Assembly (NCBI GenBank): GCA_022113835.1
Contig: JAILWY010000015.1
Coordinates: forward strand, 9,896,501-9,960,500
DNA: 64,000 nt
Reading direction: 5' to 3'
Origin: Atopsyche davidsoni
Taxonomy: Eukaryota > Arthropoda > Insecta > Trichoptera > Hydrobiosidae
Shown: one piece after another, positions 22,485 to 34,683 of the stretch
Position numbering within the stretch: the first letter of the stretch is position 1
Layout of the letters: each line of letters opens with the position of its first letter
Program-made: the position numbers and the translations under genes
The notes under the pieces: generated by a model
Seen by the model: only the letters and a program-made list of their open reading frames with translations
The model's database searches: none
What the model was told of the DNA's origin: nothing

Positions 22485-22695
22485 ATCTAATGCTTGTTAA
22501 ATTTGCTTTAATTGGCGATTAAGAGTGTTTAACGATCGCAAAATGTAAGCGTTAAATATTGAATCCAGCCGTTCTGGGCTTATGTAAGATATTAGCTCAG
22601 GTGAACTGTTGAAATGCAGCTTAGCCCGTACAAATTACTGACAGGTAGGCGCATTCGGTATTGTAATTATAACACCAGGTGATATTAAACAAATT
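22485..22695. promoter_or_regulatory. Complex block, candidate conserved noncoding element
   Basis: Contains TTTAATTGGCGATTAAG (two homeodomain-type cores in opposite orientation), AACGATCGC and CAGGTGAACTG. No ORF. Confidence 0.35.
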
Positions 22696-23040
22696 TATAG
22701 TTATTAAACAGGTGCAGTGTTGGTGTTAACATTTCAAATATATTTAATATACTCTAATATATAGTAAATAATTAATCTCAACTGTTGGGTATTTGGTAGT
22801 TTTTTTGTTTCTCAATTTAAGCAAAGTTGTTTAAGTTTGAAAATTTAATGACAATCTTACCAGTTTATTTTTTTATCTCTATTTAAGAAAAACCGTTTAA
22901 GTTCAGAAAACTTGAGAAAGAAATTTAACCGCACTGCCCTGTGAAAGGCCGCAAGTGAGAATATATTGTAGACATCTTCGGTTTTTTGTAAAGTATGCTT
23001 CAAAAAAGATTATTTTTCGTTAAAATTAATAGTAAATAAA
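22696..23040. other. AT-rich noncoding stretch
   Basis: No supported feature. The CACTGCCCTGTGAAAGG patch near 22930 is not part of a recognised element. Confidence 0.35.
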
Positions 23041-23044
23041 TTAA

Positions 23045-23125
23045 ATTTAACAGGAGTTGATTCACGTGGATCGAAATCCATATCTCATAGTCGAGATCAG
23101 CCGGTACAACCTGTGAAGCAGGCGT
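23045..23125 (-). repeat. tRNA-like sequence, probable SINE remnant
   Basis: On the minus strand TCTC-GACTAT-GAGA could be an anticodon stem, followed by ATGGATTTCGATCCACG as a T arm with a B-box-like core. The A-box side (GTTGTACCGGCTGATC) is weak. No tail was matched to the other families. Confidence 0.35.
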
Positions 23126-24984
23126 TTGTTATATACATAAAAAGCGCATTTTAAAGTTTGCATCAAACTATAAAGTTATGAAATATATATTTTAAAAATT
23201 AAGGTACTGGTGAACGGTACATAAACTTCTTTGTGGACACAGAATAAACATATCACGAAAAAAACTATGTAAATACTCGGTCGTAGGCCCTGAGTGCGTA
23301 CATTGAATTTAAAGTAAATATTGGTTGTAGTGAATATACCGGTAGCCCAGTGGAGATCTCCATATATCGCTGTTGACTTAAAAAATCAAAGAAAAATAAA
23401 TCCAAGTAGTTACCAAGAAGTGGTTCTTTGAATATCGTGCAGGAGTGCAGGGCCTTACCTGTAACAAAGGTTAATTCATGAATTAGTTAAAAACAACATG
23501 AGTTATGTAATAAATATGAAGCATAATGAAATATTAATATTAATCGAGACTAATTTAGAAATAACTTACATGCAAGTCTTGCAATGATTTAATAAAAATA
23601 AATCAAATAAATACATATATCAAAATATTAATATGTTTATTTTTAAAGTAATTATTTAGATTATAAAAGAATGACATAAAAAAACAATGAATATATATAT
23701 ATATACTTTAAAAATATATTTTGTTATGTTTTTTTACTTAAAATCCTCGAAATGGTGTTTATCACAATTACAACTTTTTTCTACTTAGTTATGCATTATT
23801 TACGATTATTATTGAATTTTTTTTGCATCTATAACATACAAAGAAACGTTTTTTCACGCTGTATTATTAAATTGATGAAGTTGCTAACAAAACACACTTA
23901 TTAAAATGAAAATTAAGCATTTGCGTTTCAAATGTGATGATTCACCTCTTATATAAAACAGCTCTCGCATAAATACCTTTGAAATATTTTTTCATCTACT
24001 ATAATTTATAAAACCAAGGATTTATCTAAGATATTAAATAAACACGGCATATATTTAAGTCTCATTTGGCCAAAGATTGATTAAATTTTCGTATATCACT
24101 GTCGCTAGAGGCGCATTCGTAAAATATTATTTTAAATAAACAATAACGAAAACACATTAATTTATTCTTAAAAAAATTCTGCTCACTGTACAATTATAAA
24201 TTTGATTTTTTGGGTTATTATATTTATAACTAATAAAATATAATTTACATTATGACGGATTAATTTCTATGGTACAAGATCGTATGAAAGAAAAATCACT
24301 TGTGACTAATTTAAAATGATAATAAAAATGTTTGAAACAGTATATGATATGTTTTTTTTAAGTAATACTTAATCATATTTTAATTTAAGGTTTTATAATC
24401 AAACCCGGATAAGAATTCTGCTAGTGTTTATTTAATAAAGACTATTTTATATTTCAACAATCTAATTTTTAATACAAATGATAAGTTAATATTTCTTTGG
24501 ACGATGAAAGTATGTTTTCTTGCGTACAACTTAAATCAAAAACATTATTTTTTTAAATTTGCATTGCTTAGGATGAGCTTGACCCGTTGGGTCGACTAGC
24601 TTATAAATCTATATTTAATACTTTTTTAATTAAAAAAAAATCAACAAACATGAGTAAAAAGCTTTATTTTTACTAATATATTTTATATATTGTCATAGCT
24701 TTAAATTACTGTGAACACATTTAACTTATATAAAACATGAACAGTAAAATTCACACTTTATAGTCGAATAAAAATGTTATTAATTTAAAACTATTGTGTT
24801 TATCGTTGGATTTGTATTAGTTTTAAATACCTTGGGTTTATTTAAAAACAATTATTTTCAAATAAATTATAAAATTTGTACAAAAAAAATATCACAATTC
24901 TATGAAAGACAATGAAAGCAATAGATACATTAAATTTTTTTTGCAAAATATAGAAATAAAAAGTATCACCGTGTGATGACACCA
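23126..24984. other. AT-rich stretch with a 12-bp palindrome
   Basis: A perfect TGGAGATCTCCA palindrome lies at 23351-23362. GTAGGCCCTG near 23285 and CAGGGCCTTAC near 23449 are near-perfect inverses about 165 bp apart and could be remnants of terminal inverted repeats. The rest is AT-rich without recognised features. Confidence 0.35.
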
Positions 24985-25235
24985 TGAGTTTCGAAACACC
25001 GCGTATTAAGATGCGACGCATAATAAACGATAATGCATGTCTGACGATTCATTATGAAGCGTGGCCTTAGCTTTCCACCATTCAGGGGACTTAAAAAAAT
25101 AATTAACTTTCAGAGACGCGCTATTTGCATAGCATTGCCATAAACCACCCAGTCCTCCCACAGAGCCTTCCATCACACCTGTCCGTGGAACACCTTCCCG
25201 GGAGTAGTGATGAGCACCTGAAGCTGCTACATTTG
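24985..25235. promoter_or_regulatory. GC-elevated block with an octamer site
   Basis: An ATTTGCAT octamer (POU-type site) lies at 25123-25130. ACGATAATGCATG and GACGATTCATTATG lie upstream. No coding signal. The form fits a developmental regulatory block. Confidence 0.35.
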
Positions 25236-25604
25236 TTCCAGCTTAATGTGTGAAAAAACTAGTTATTTGCGGCTAGACTTTGTCAAAATAGCAGCTAGAT
25301 TTGATTGCTATTAAAAGCAGTTGTATTTCCAAATCTTCGCGATATCTTGTTTGGAAAACGAATTCTAACTTATTTGATTGATTTTTTTGGAATAATTATT
25401 TTTAGAGTGCGCCTTTTTGTAAATATAAATGAATCCAATCTCAGAGACAACGAGAACTCTTTTGCTCTACAGTAGATTTGACATAACCGTTTTTGGGATT
25501 TTGTTCTTATTCTGTTAAATAAAATTAGGTTTTTTCTTTATGAGGAAAAAGTAGCTTCGACTCATTGCCACGAATGTAACAGCTTTATACTGCTTCAGCT
25601 AATT
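25236..25604. other. AT-rich noncoding stretch
   Basis: No supported feature. Confidence 0.4.
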
Positions 25605-25680
25605 TGGCCCAGCTCTTCACAGGTGAGCGGTCGTGACTGGGATGCGAACCGAATGACGTTATCTGACAGCTAGACAAAGA
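25605..25680 (-). repeat. tRNA-derived SINE remnant
   Basis: On the minus strand GTCTAGCTGTCAGATAACGTC resembles an A-box half and CATTCGGTTCGCATCCC contains a B box. The TAACGTC step is shared with the SINE copy at 41.5 kb, which suggests the same tRNA ancestor. The anticodon region is shortened and the tail is not matched. Confidence 0.45.
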
Positions 25681-26214
25681 AAATACTCGTACAGGTGTTT
25701 GCAAGACTTACAACGCTGTAAATTTCGATTTACGCCAATTTTTTTCAAGTTTTTTTTCGACGTGGAGGCGAGCATTAACACACCTATACAAATCTATTCA
25801 AAACTCAAATGCTTTCAAAGTGCTTTTTTATACAAAACAAACATTATTTTGCTTGCACACAGTGTTCTATACAAATTGCAAACATTAACAATTTAATAGC
25901 AACGACACCTTCACGTTTTTTTTAAAAACACTCAGCGTATTTATATTATATTTCAATAATTCAAACAAAAACTAGACCGGTTTTATCACAAAAGTGATTA
26001 AAACATCATTCGATTGTTTCCAAAAAATAACAGAAAATAAAACTTCATCATACTTCTTTCGTAAGTCTTACATCCTTGATGATATTACAATTTCAAAAAT
26101 ATTATAATACACTGCTTTTTATATTTGTTTCCAGTGATAATAAATTTTATATAAGGAATCTGATCTATTAAATAATACATTTTTTCGTTATTAGTTACTG
26201 TCAGTTGGCGGTGT
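25681..26214. other. AT-rich noncoding stretch
   Basis: A 65-codon plus ORF (25699-25896) has no recognisable domain. Nothing else is seen. Confidence 0.4.
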
Positions 26215-26600
26215 GATCAAAAGAAACTTGAAATTGTGTTATAAGTCAGCTAGGTATTAATTGCTTCTACCGGCTGCACGCCACTGGTAAACTCAGGCTT
26301 CAGGTGGTCTTGTTGCAGTACAAACTGCAGTGCCGGGGGGCGTCTTTGTGTAGAGTCAAGGTGCATGCATTTATTATAATGTTGCATGGATGGTTCACAG
26401 TAAAAATTGCAATTCTGCATAGGCCGCATCCACTTGTGGTTAACGGTGGTTCTAGATTGGAATTTTTGTATGCCTTGTAGGATCTAGGTAGTCTCTCATT
26501 ATTATACTGTTAGAAACCACCACTGTGTTGTTCAAACCTCACCATTATGCATTAACAATAATAGAGAATCAGTTTTCCCTAACCTAACCTGCATGATTCA
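26215..26600. promoter_or_regulatory. Complex block ending in CCTAACCTAACC
   Basis: A moderately GC-rich block with CTGCAGTGCCGGGGGGCG and a CCCTAACCTAACCTG run near 26577-26591. The latter matches two units of the arthropod telomere-type CCTAA repeat, also common as interstitial motifs in insects. No gene recognised. Confidence 0.3.
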
Positions 26601-27139
26601 ATCTTGTTAACCAGAATGGAAAGCCTCATAGTGCAAAGGCCAGCATGTTTACTTTCTGTACACAGTGTCAAAAGATCTATTATGAATAGAGTAATAAGAT
26701 TTCATATGTAAATATTTTTTAGAATCCGGGTCCTAGCTAATCAGAATAAAAAGCCTTGCTGAACACAAAGTAACAAGATCGATGAAAAAAAAAAGCAATA
26801 AGTTTTTTTTAAGTCGATATTTTTTGGACAATGGCACTGCGTAGAAAGGATAAGTGAGAGTCAGTTTCTTTTAATCCACCGCATTTTTAAATAACACATA
26901 TTGGCAAGGATATTTCGCCTCTCAAGGCCTCTTTAAGATGTTTTTCATAAATAAAATAAATAATGCAAAAATATTGCCATATACTTTGTTTTTTTTTTGT
27001 TATTTTGCGAAATGCCTCCTGTCAAGAGCATTGAGTATATTTGCAAATGAATGGAGCAATCCGAAGACGCGTATTTTATGCATTTTTAGATTTATCATTA
27101 CTGGGCTTATTTATCTGTCATCTCGGTGGAATTGCGGTA
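26601..27139. other. AT-rich noncoding stretch
   Basis: Short ORFs only. An 88-codon plus ORF (27041-27307) shows no domain. Confidence 0.4.
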
Positions 27140-27290
27140 AATAGATTATTGTTACAAGTGCGACCGGTTTCGTTGGCCGGAGGCTTTGAAGTTGTAAAAA
27201 AAAATACTTGCACTGATCACGGCTCTCGATACGAGGGACAGCTTTATGCACTGTTACAAAACAGGTGTAGCCAAACGTATCAAAAATATA
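27140..27290 (-). repeat. Segment with GAAACCGGTC motif shared with 12.6 kb
   Basis: On the minus strand GCCTCCGGCCAACGAAACC and then GGTCGC resembles the hammerhead-like segment at 12.61-12.66 kb (GGCGAAACCGGTC). Here the CTGATGA-like strand is replaced by CTTCAAA and the stem is short. It may be a fragment of the same retroelement untranslated region. Confidence 0.3.
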
Positions 27291-28328
27291 CTTATAATTC
27301 TTTGTAAGCGTTTGTAATAAAATTAATTTTTAATCATGTTACCACTGTAAAGTATAACAACAAAAAACTTGCGGTGTTGATCAATAAAGTCAGGATATAA
27401 TAATATACTTTTTTTTCGATACCAGAAGTATATTTACTTGTCAAATATTTATTAAGTACGAGACCTGATGTGTTTATTGTCTCACCTTGACAACAAGATC
27501 ATTTTTAATAAATTGTTTATTTAAAATTGATCCTGATTTTTTAATGTATTTACTATAGAATATTAATAATAACTAATAAAACTATAGAGTGCCTAGTAAT
27601 ATTATGGTTTTGATATATTTAAATATAAGAAATATTTATCATCACATAACTACATAGGTCTCAACATCATTGAATGCAATTTGTATCAGTATTTTTATTT
27701 AAGTTTTACAGTCAAATATATCTATGTAATAACTAGTGACTTCGTAAAATTAAATAAATAAGATTAATTTTTTTAAGTACATATCCAACTTTTTTTATAA
27801 AATTTCGAATATCCGTTTAAGTAAAATTGTGAATTCAATTTGATATATAAAATACCACTGGAATACTTAATCATTATAATATGTAAGAAAAAATAACTCA
27901 GTATTATTACGGAATTATCGGTATTAAAAGTAATTCAAATAAAATATTAAGAATAACCAAATTGTATTGTGTATGAAGGTTTCGTATCGTGTTTATTAAT
28001 TTTTGGTTTTTAAAACAAGGTTTTGAAAAAACCATGATCATTAATTTAGTGTTAAGCAATTAACATGTAAAAATATAAATGGAGATTTCAATTATTTTTT
28101 TAGAGATTTTACTTAAAGTTTTAAAATGAAATCAAGTCGTTTTATTATATAAAAAAAACCAAGCACTTGATTTTATTATTTTTTATTTTAAAAAATTAAT
28201 AGTAAATAAAATCATTTTTGAGTAATTTTTTCCCAATTCTATTTATGAGTAATAGAAAATTACACAAATCTGTAGCATTTTACATTTATTTTAAAGTTTT
28301 AATACTCTTTTTTTGGAACTGCAAATTC
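27291..28328. other. AT-rich noncoding stretch
   Basis: Very AT-rich, with no supported feature. Confidence 0.45.
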
Positions 28329-28350
28329 AACTTAGCATAAATGCTAAGTT
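28329..28350. repeat. Perfect 10-bp hairpin with 2-nt centre
   Basis: AACTTAGCAT and ATGCTAAGTT are exact inverses around AA, giving a 22-bp near-palindrome. Confidence 0.85.
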
Positions 28351-28700
28351 ATGAATAGCGAGTGTTCCAGTTTAAAATACTCATTGTTTTTAATGCAAAT
28401 TATCCATATCTTTGATTTGCAATCGAAAATGTAGAAAACTCGTGTGAAATAGATCATAGAAATCACTTGCACAAACGGAACGAGCGTTGGTTGGTTTTCT
28501 ATTGATAAATTGTGTATTTAATTAAGAATCATAATTGTACGGGTTCCTTAAATTTGTACAGAGAGTTGCCTTCTTTCTATCTTCAAGGAACTAAAGCTCA
28601 ATTAAATGACAGTTCCCGTGTTCCTTAGCTGCCTCTTTGTTGCCAACTGGTGTACAAAATGCGAGAGTTTATTTGCCCATAAAAAATTTAAACACTTGAA
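28351..28700. promoter_or_regulatory. Complex block, weak regulatory candidate
   Basis: Between 28430 and 28690 the sequence is less AT-rich. It includes AACGGAACGAGCGTTGG, a TTTAATTAAG core, and GGGTTCCTTAAA facing GTTCCCGTGTTCC. No ORF. Confidence 0.25.
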
Positions 28701-29384
28701 TACAAAAACAATGGATCACCGTCCTAACAAACTATAAACTTTAAAAGTAGTATTTTAACCAAAAATCTTTCAATGTGGAAAAATCGTAGTTTTAAAAATG
28801 ACATTGATACGTAATTTATCTTAGAAAAGAGTAAAACAAATTAATGGTCGTAAAGAAGCAAAGTACTTGGAACTTAAGTCGTTGTAAGAAGTAGTTATAA
28901 AGAAAACCTGTACGAATAAGGTAAATAGCAAACTAAAAGCCATTTCAGGTGCAAGACGAGAAACCTTCAGGCAGTAATAAACACATGAATAACAGTGTTT
29001 TATGGACAGCAATAAATGTATCAAACATAGTAGATATATATATATATATTTATAAATAAATAATCGCTTATACTATGTGCTATAAATAATGACTATCAAC
29101 GTGTCTATGTTAAATTAGTGTAAATGTTAGCGTAACTAAGTTAAATTAAATGTTATATAGGGTAAACATCTAGTAAAATTATGTCTAAACATTCTTATTG
29201 AAAATGATTAAGAGGACGAAATAAGAGAAATAGAGTTTATGAAGAAATATATGTAATATATATTTTTTTTCAAATCAATAGTAAACGTTTTTTAATTATT
29301 TAGTAAAAATGTATAGATCATTTCATAGAATGTTTCATGTTTAGAAAATGTAAAATGGATCAAAGTCAAAAGAGGAACTTCTCA
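28701..29384. other. AT-rich noncoding stretch
   Basis: Contains a short TA run near 29035-29050. No gene. Confidence 0.45.
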
Positions 29385-29630
29385 GTTATTCCCCGGGCTC
29401 GCTAATGATCTGATGCCGTCGGGATCAGAACCGGAAAGCTGGGCTGCAGCAGGGGACGCTGCAAAAACTCGGCTGACCGGGGCGGGCTTATGATGGAGAG
29501 GAGACAAAAACCTGGACGACCTTCGGGGGACGATGCCTGGAGATAGCCATCGCATGGCGCGTCTCGATTAATGGCAGTTTTACACTGCGGGTAATATTAC
29601 TACGGGTAATCGTGGACGAAGAGACTATAA
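29385..29630. promoter_or_regulatory. GC-rich island, strong candidate conserved noncoding element
   Basis: Abrupt GC-rich sequence from CCCCGGGCTCGC to about TACGGGTAATCG, including CTCGATTAATGGCAG (homeodomain core) and a near-duplication, GCGGGTAATATTAC / ACGGGTAATCG. There is no open frame across it. It is one of the most distinct islands in the window. Confidence 0.35.
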
Positions 29631-30344
29631 ATATTATATGGTACAATAATATTCATTTATCTTTAAAAAAATAAAATTATTTTGAAATATGCTTTGACTG
29701 AGTGTAATTTTTTTTCTTTAATGCATTGGTTTCTCAAGACGGCAAAGACAAAATAATATAATACAAGATCCGCGTTGTTCGTTACTTCGACAACCCTGCC
29801 GGCTACAACATTGTTTCAGACCATTACTTTCGTATGATCCCAAGATCCTGTCCGGTGTAGGGAAAAAACTAATTTGTATGTTAAACGCATCTTCATTATG
29901 TTACCGCCATGTTTACCTTTGAAAGTACAAAAACTAAAGCGCATCTATAAATAATAAATGACATCCGATTTAACTCTTTACCTTGCAAATAATAATTTTA
30001 ATATGAAGCCTGAAACTATAATTATGGAACCTTCAATGTGAGTGTTTTATTTTATGTCTATATTACACAGGCAGAAGACATCCAAGCTAAGTTAATCTCA
30101 CCAAAGACTCTAAAATCGTAATCAATAATAGGCATTCAATGGCAATTTCCATCGTATTCGGTTTAGAATGTCATGGGAACAACAATTTTTAGAAACAATG
30201 TTAACTAAGCCCGCTCTTAAAATAAGAGGATTGCCCACAAACTGTTTTTTTAATATATTATGCACTAATTCAACATTAGATTTTTATAAATAAAAACAAT
30301 AAGCCATTCAAGTGTTCATTTTAATTTAAATAATAAACTCAAAG
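29631..30344. other. AT-rich noncoding stretch
   Basis: A moderately complex patch at 29760-29870 includes AACTAATTTGTATG, reminiscent of a SINE tail but without a head. No gene. Confidence 0.35.
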
Positions 30345-30660
30345 CGGAATTTTAGATCCGACGTGTGAAATACAGCCTCGCGATATTCGGAGACGGATAT
30401 AATTTTACACGTTTCTAATACTCAAAATAAATTAAGGTTTTATCTCGGCGTTGAATCTGTTTATTTCATTTCGGAACAAAAGAAACTCCCAATGATTATT
30501 CCACCGGTAATTTTAATCCGATCATTATATCTTTGATTAAAACGCAAATGTCTCGCCTTCGGGGAAACAATTAATAAAGAAATAATAAAAATGCGCTATT
30601 ATTTCAGGTTTATTCAAATTGATTTGTATTCGCTTTATCGAAAGCAAATTGAATGGTTAA
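30345..30660. promoter_or_regulatory. Complex block, candidate conserved noncoding element
   Basis: Mixed composition with TCGCGATATTCGG, GGTAATTTTAATCCG and AACAATTAATAAAG. No ORF. The density of distinct AT-core motifs fits a homeodomain-bound enhancer. Confidence 0.3.
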
Positions 30661-31163
30661 AATAATCGCTTTTGAAAGGCAATGCTCATGAATTACCAAA
30701 AAACTACTTTATTGCTAATAATTGCACGTTGCACAAAATGAATCGTAGTAATGTTTATAATGTAATATCTATAAGTTTTAAAAGTATAATTAAACGTCAT
30801 TTAGTACAAGGTATTATATATAGGTTTATTCAATCAAATAAGCAAGTGAACTTTTGATCAATAAAGTTTTATGTGAGAGAAATGCATTTTAAATAAAATA
30901 TGGTTAATAAACTGCAGTTATGGAGACACTATTCTTAACAATAAAGATTTTTTACCTGCCATATTAATTTATTCATAGCTTCGTTTTTATCACAAATAAT
31001 CAAATCATATTGTATAATGAGAATTGTTCAATAAATGAAATAGAAGTTTTTTTCCACAAAGTATTAAATAAGAAAATTACGCCTTGACAATACGTCGTTT
31101 ATAAACAAGCCTTATTGGTTGAGAACGGTTCTAATCTTTAGCTTTTGATTCCTGTAAAGTGTG
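30661..31163. other. AT-rich noncoding stretch
   Basis: Only a chance ORF at 30672-30857. Nothing supported. Confidence 0.4.
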
Positions 31164-31196
31164 TAACCTGCAGTAAACCACGTTTTCTGCAGGTTA
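31164..31196. repeat. 10-bp perfect inverted repeat
   Basis: TAACCTGCAG (31164-31173) and CTGCAGGTTA (31187-31196) pair perfectly around a 13-nt loop. Each arm contains a PstI-type CTGCAG palindrome. Confidence 0.85.
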
Positions 31197-31429
31197 TATG
31201 TTAAAACAAAAACCATTATACATGTTATATTCATAAAAAGCAAAGTTGTTTTATTACTTATGTTTAAACACAGTTTATATTTTACGTTTTGAGTACGTGA
31301 CTAAAAAAAGACCATGATATCTTTCTTATTATTAATAACATACTTGATTTTTATCGCAGCCTTGGTTTGACGAGTTGTTGACTGAAATCAGGTTTCATTT
31401 AATAATTGTATATTTATTTATAAAGAAAC
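31197..31429. other. AT-rich noncoding stretch
   Basis: No supported feature. Confidence 0.4.
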
Positions 31430-31705
31430 ATCGCTTCCGACAATTCTAAAGTTGATAATGACTCGCAGCGTGTTGATTTCACTCTGAATTCATTTGCATT
31501 GAGTGATTAATACGGCGCCGATCGACGGCTAGATAAAAAAACGCATTTAGAAAAAACTGCACTTTGTCTGGGCAAAGCTATTTTTATGTATTTTTTTTCA
31601 ATCAATAGAGAAATCCAGTTCAAAAGTTGCGCAGTTTGTTACCGATCGATATCCACTTGCGATTTCATCGTCGATTGTAAACACACGGTACCGTTAAGAA
31701 ACTTA
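31430..31705. promoter_or_regulatory. Complex block with octamer and homeodomain sites
   Basis: An ATTTGCAT octamer (31492-31499) is followed within 10 bases by TGATTAAT, a paired POU/homeodomain arrangement. GGCGCCGATCGACGG and ACCGATCGATATCC lie further right. No coding signal. Confidence 0.35.
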
Positions 31706-32265
31706 AAATAAATTCAGTTTTTTTCAGGATGTCAGTTTAAAATATTTATAACTTTTTTTAAATAACTATTTATTTAATATTAAGTCACAAGTTGTACATT
31801 TACAGCAAAAATAACCTTAATAACAAAACCATATGTTAAGATCAAAATTGTGTGATTTTTATTGTTTTTTTTCTTCTGTTTATTTAATATATATCCTCTC
31901 TTTTTGCAAGAATCCTAGTTAAGCTTTTGCTGTTACGATTATTTGGATATTAATTTTTTTTTTTAAAAACATCATCATACTGAAAGTATCATTGAAAAAT
32001 GTTTTGTACACACATGTAACATGAACTTTAAAACACAGGAAGAATTAAAATCTATAAACTTCTATGTCGACGTAGAAACAAATGTGTTGTGTCAATTAAA
32101 TAATTTTGATGATTTTTTAAAGTCGCTTCGTCTTTCTTATTATATATCATACTACATTTTATATTTTATACCAATAGTGACATTTAAAAGGTTAGCAAGT
32201 TTCTGTTCCAGAACTTTGTTTTGTCATTTACGTCCCAGAGTTAAACTCAACGATGTCATTAAATA
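31706..32265. other. AT-rich noncoding stretch
   Basis: A plus ORF (32021-32266) has A/T-driven composition. Nothing supported. Confidence 0.4.
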
Positions 32266-32458
32266 ATTCACCTTTGCGTTGATTGGCCTGTTCCCCGTGT
32301 GTGCCTCCATTATAGTCATGCACGCAGTTCGTGCGTTAACACGCGTGCCTGACGCCAACTCATTACGGAAGAACTATACTCGGATGGAACAAAATCCATC
32401 AATTTTGACACTAGTAAATCACGAAAAGCCAACAGACCGTGTGCGCACTATTCACGTT
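32266..32458. promoter_or_regulatory. GC-elevated block
   Basis: GTTCGTGCGTTAACACGCG contains an imperfect dyad (GCGTTAACACGC). An open plus frame (32279-32491) has no family features. The block abuts a minisatellite. Confidence 0.25.
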
Positions 32459-32580
32459 AAAATTATAATGTTGCCGTTATGGTATTTTTGAAGTTATAAA
32501 GTTGCCGTTATGCTCTTGTTGAAGTGTAACATTGCCCTTAAATTTATGTTGAAATTGTTATGGTACTGCTATGTTCTTTT
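32459..32580. repeat. Short minisatellite, about 31-bp units
   Basis: Units run AAATTATAATGTTGCCGTTA, AAGTTATAAAGTTGCCGTTA, AAGTGTAACATTGCCCTTA and a fourth diverged unit with GGTACTGCTATG. Each ends in a T-rich TTGTTG-like segment. A fifth decayed unit (TTTTACCGTTATCTTG) may lie near 32620-32640. Confidence 0.7.
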
Positions 32581-32929
32581 AATAGCCATTATATTTGCTT
32601 TACATTTATTTTAAAATAATAATTTTACCGTTATCTTGTTAAAATTAGAAGGTAGTGCTGTTTTTTTTTTCATTGAAAATATAATTTATTTAGTTGAAAT
32701 TATAACATATTTAAACAAAAGCTATGAATCATGCTTACAGTTTTCTTCGCTAACCCAACCTAATCGTGGTCAAATATATATTAGCTCTAAAAATATTCAA
32801 CCAAAATCACATGCACAGTAAAAGTTTTCTTCGTCAAACTCAAAAGACCGGGTCGTTTCTGCGCACAATTAAAATAACATTTTCAAAAATAAAAACACAT
32901 TATGAGCGACATTAGATTACTAACGATCC
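32581..32929. other. AT-rich noncoding stretch
   Basis: No gene. A CTAACCCAACCTAATCG motif lies near 32750. Confidence 0.4.
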
Positions 32930-33185
32930 ATCTTGTGTGACCTCAAGCCGCGATAAAAATCCAGAAATACCCTCACGGCATTACCATGTTATGACGCACT
33001 CTCCGCACAGCTCACCCCATTCGTGACGTCAGATCAATCTCTCCCCATAGCGAGCACGGTAGGGTCAAGCGGGCTATTACGACCAATCTGGCCCTCGAAT
33101 CTCACCGGATGTTAATCATAATCAATCAAAAGTCTGAGGGAAAGAAAATTCGGCTCGGGGGAAATAGCTGGTCTTTGTGGATTTA
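32930..33185. promoter_or_regulatory. GC-elevated block with a CRE site
   Basis: A consensus CRE palindrome, TGACGTCA, lies at 33024-33031. Downstream are ACCGGATGTTAATCATAATC and TCGGCTCGGGGG. No ORF. The form matches the other candidate conserved blocks. Confidence 0.35.
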
Positions 33186-33895
33186 AGTGGATTTTCTACG
33201 ACGCAAAAAAGAAATTTTGTTTTTGATCGTTAAATTATACAATTATGAAAAAATCTTGGTTGAAATTATAATGCCTTGTTCAGACCGATATATGAAATAA
33301 ATCTACAGCGTCATAGATATCAGTTCTAATTTCAGGGAAAATCAATAGTAGACATGTAAAAAAATTCAGGAAAAGTTAAATATAAATACATAAATAATAA
33401 ATAATAGAAAATATTTTTAGGAAGTTGAATCTTGTGAATAAATTATTTTTACAATTTTAAATGTTTTAAAGGTTCTTAAAAACTGTATGGAGTTTAAAAG
33501 ATGTAGATATTTCGGTGTATTAACTAAACACGTATATTTTTATCGTATTCTCTCTAAAAGGCGAAAAGACTTTATATTCTTAACACTTCTAATTTGTGCG
33601 TCCATTTTCTGCTCATGGGTTTGTAAAATTCGTAAAAAAAATATTTTTTATTAATATTTGCCACGAATATTAAGAAAAATTTAAATGAAAAATATATCTT
33701 ATTTTATTTAATCTCACTAGCAACTAGGTATTGTTTAATTAATAATATTTTCATAACACCTCTCAATACTTTATTTTTAAATGAATGCAATTTTGTTTTG
33801 GATAAAATAACAAATTTAAAAAAATCAAAATCGAGTCAGTTCGTAGAATTGAAAGCAGCTGCTGTCATTAGCTGATTTTGTTTGTTTTTTTTATA
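33186..33895. other. AT-rich noncoding stretch
   Basis: No supported feature. Confidence 0.4.
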
Positions 33896-33992
33896 TTTCA
33901 GTTCTCAAGGATTACCCGAAAGTCCCTGAAAACTCTGAAGATGGCCCAGAAAACTTCAAGCAGCTCAACACCCAAAATATCGTATAATCTCA
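33896..33992. mobile_element. Palindromic MITE-like element, copy 3 (one arm)
   Basis: AACTTCAAGCAGCTCAACACCC is the exact complement of the family's inner arm, and CTGAAGATGG to its left matches the shared centre. The opposite arm is missing, so the copy is deleted or solo. The minus ORF at 33898-34287 simply reads through it. Confidence 0.55.
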
Positions 33993-34089
33993 AACACAAG
34001 TGTTTTTCATTACGTAAATCAAGAATCATTACATCCGTTTTTAATTTGACATGATTTTTTGACCGTAATTCGTTTGCGTTCAAATCATA
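33993..34089. other. Noncoding spacer
   Basis: No supported feature. Confidence 0.35.
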
Positions 34090-34335
34090 TGATTTTAAAA
34101 AAGTCGACACGCCTTTCCAAGGCGTCATTAGGCGGTGACAAGCGCGCTTCCCGGTAGAGCCAAGCGTGAAAGGCCGGCGCACACAATGCGGGCGTTTCGG
34201 TTCATTTTCATTATTTGCGAAAATGGCGATGGGACACAACAAAGCCGTGCCGGGGTGGGGGAGCTTGGTACGGCGTGACCTCTCCATCGGGGCAACCTAT
34301 CGCCATTGTACGCCGCTTTCCGAAAGGAAAATAAT
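34090..34335. promoter_or_regulatory. GC-elevated block, candidate conserved noncoding element
   Basis: Includes CGTCATTAGGCGGTGAC, GCCGGCGCAC, AAAATGGCGATGGG and a G-rich GCCGGGGTGGGGGAGC. The 129-codon minus ORF spanning it and the MITE arm shows no domain and crosses a transposon, so it is not taken as a gene. Confidence 0.35.
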
Positions 34336-34683
34336 CTAAAATGTGGCAGTTCATCGTGGGTAGCGCAGCTGAGTTTTTTTAAATTAAAAACATATGCTCT
34401 TTTTTGAAAAAAAATATTCTCACTGTAAAATTAACATATATACTGAATTTACGTACACCAATCCAGGTAAACCACGTCTCCTATATATATAATATATATA
34501 TAGAAAAACATTTAAATACCATGGGTTGACCACTTCACAAATAAGAGAGTTTTGCACAGAATGCATAAAGAAAGAGTGAAAATACACAAAGTATCTTATT
34601 TATCAATATTTAAAAAAATACCAAATAAGGCTTACTACAGCTGATTTTCATTTGATCTGGTTGAAAAATTAAAGTTTGCTTGG
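34336..34683. other. AT-rich noncoding stretch
   Basis: A short TA-rich dyad lies near 34482-34501. Nothing else is supported. Confidence 0.4.

Noticed and set aside
26577..26591. Telomeric array
   Set aside because: Only about two CCTAA-like units; isolated motifs of this kind are common inside insect chromosomes.
33898..34287. 129-codon minus-strand ORF
   Set aside because: It spans a GC block and one arm of the MITE-like family, has no domain, and its end lies in transposon sequence.
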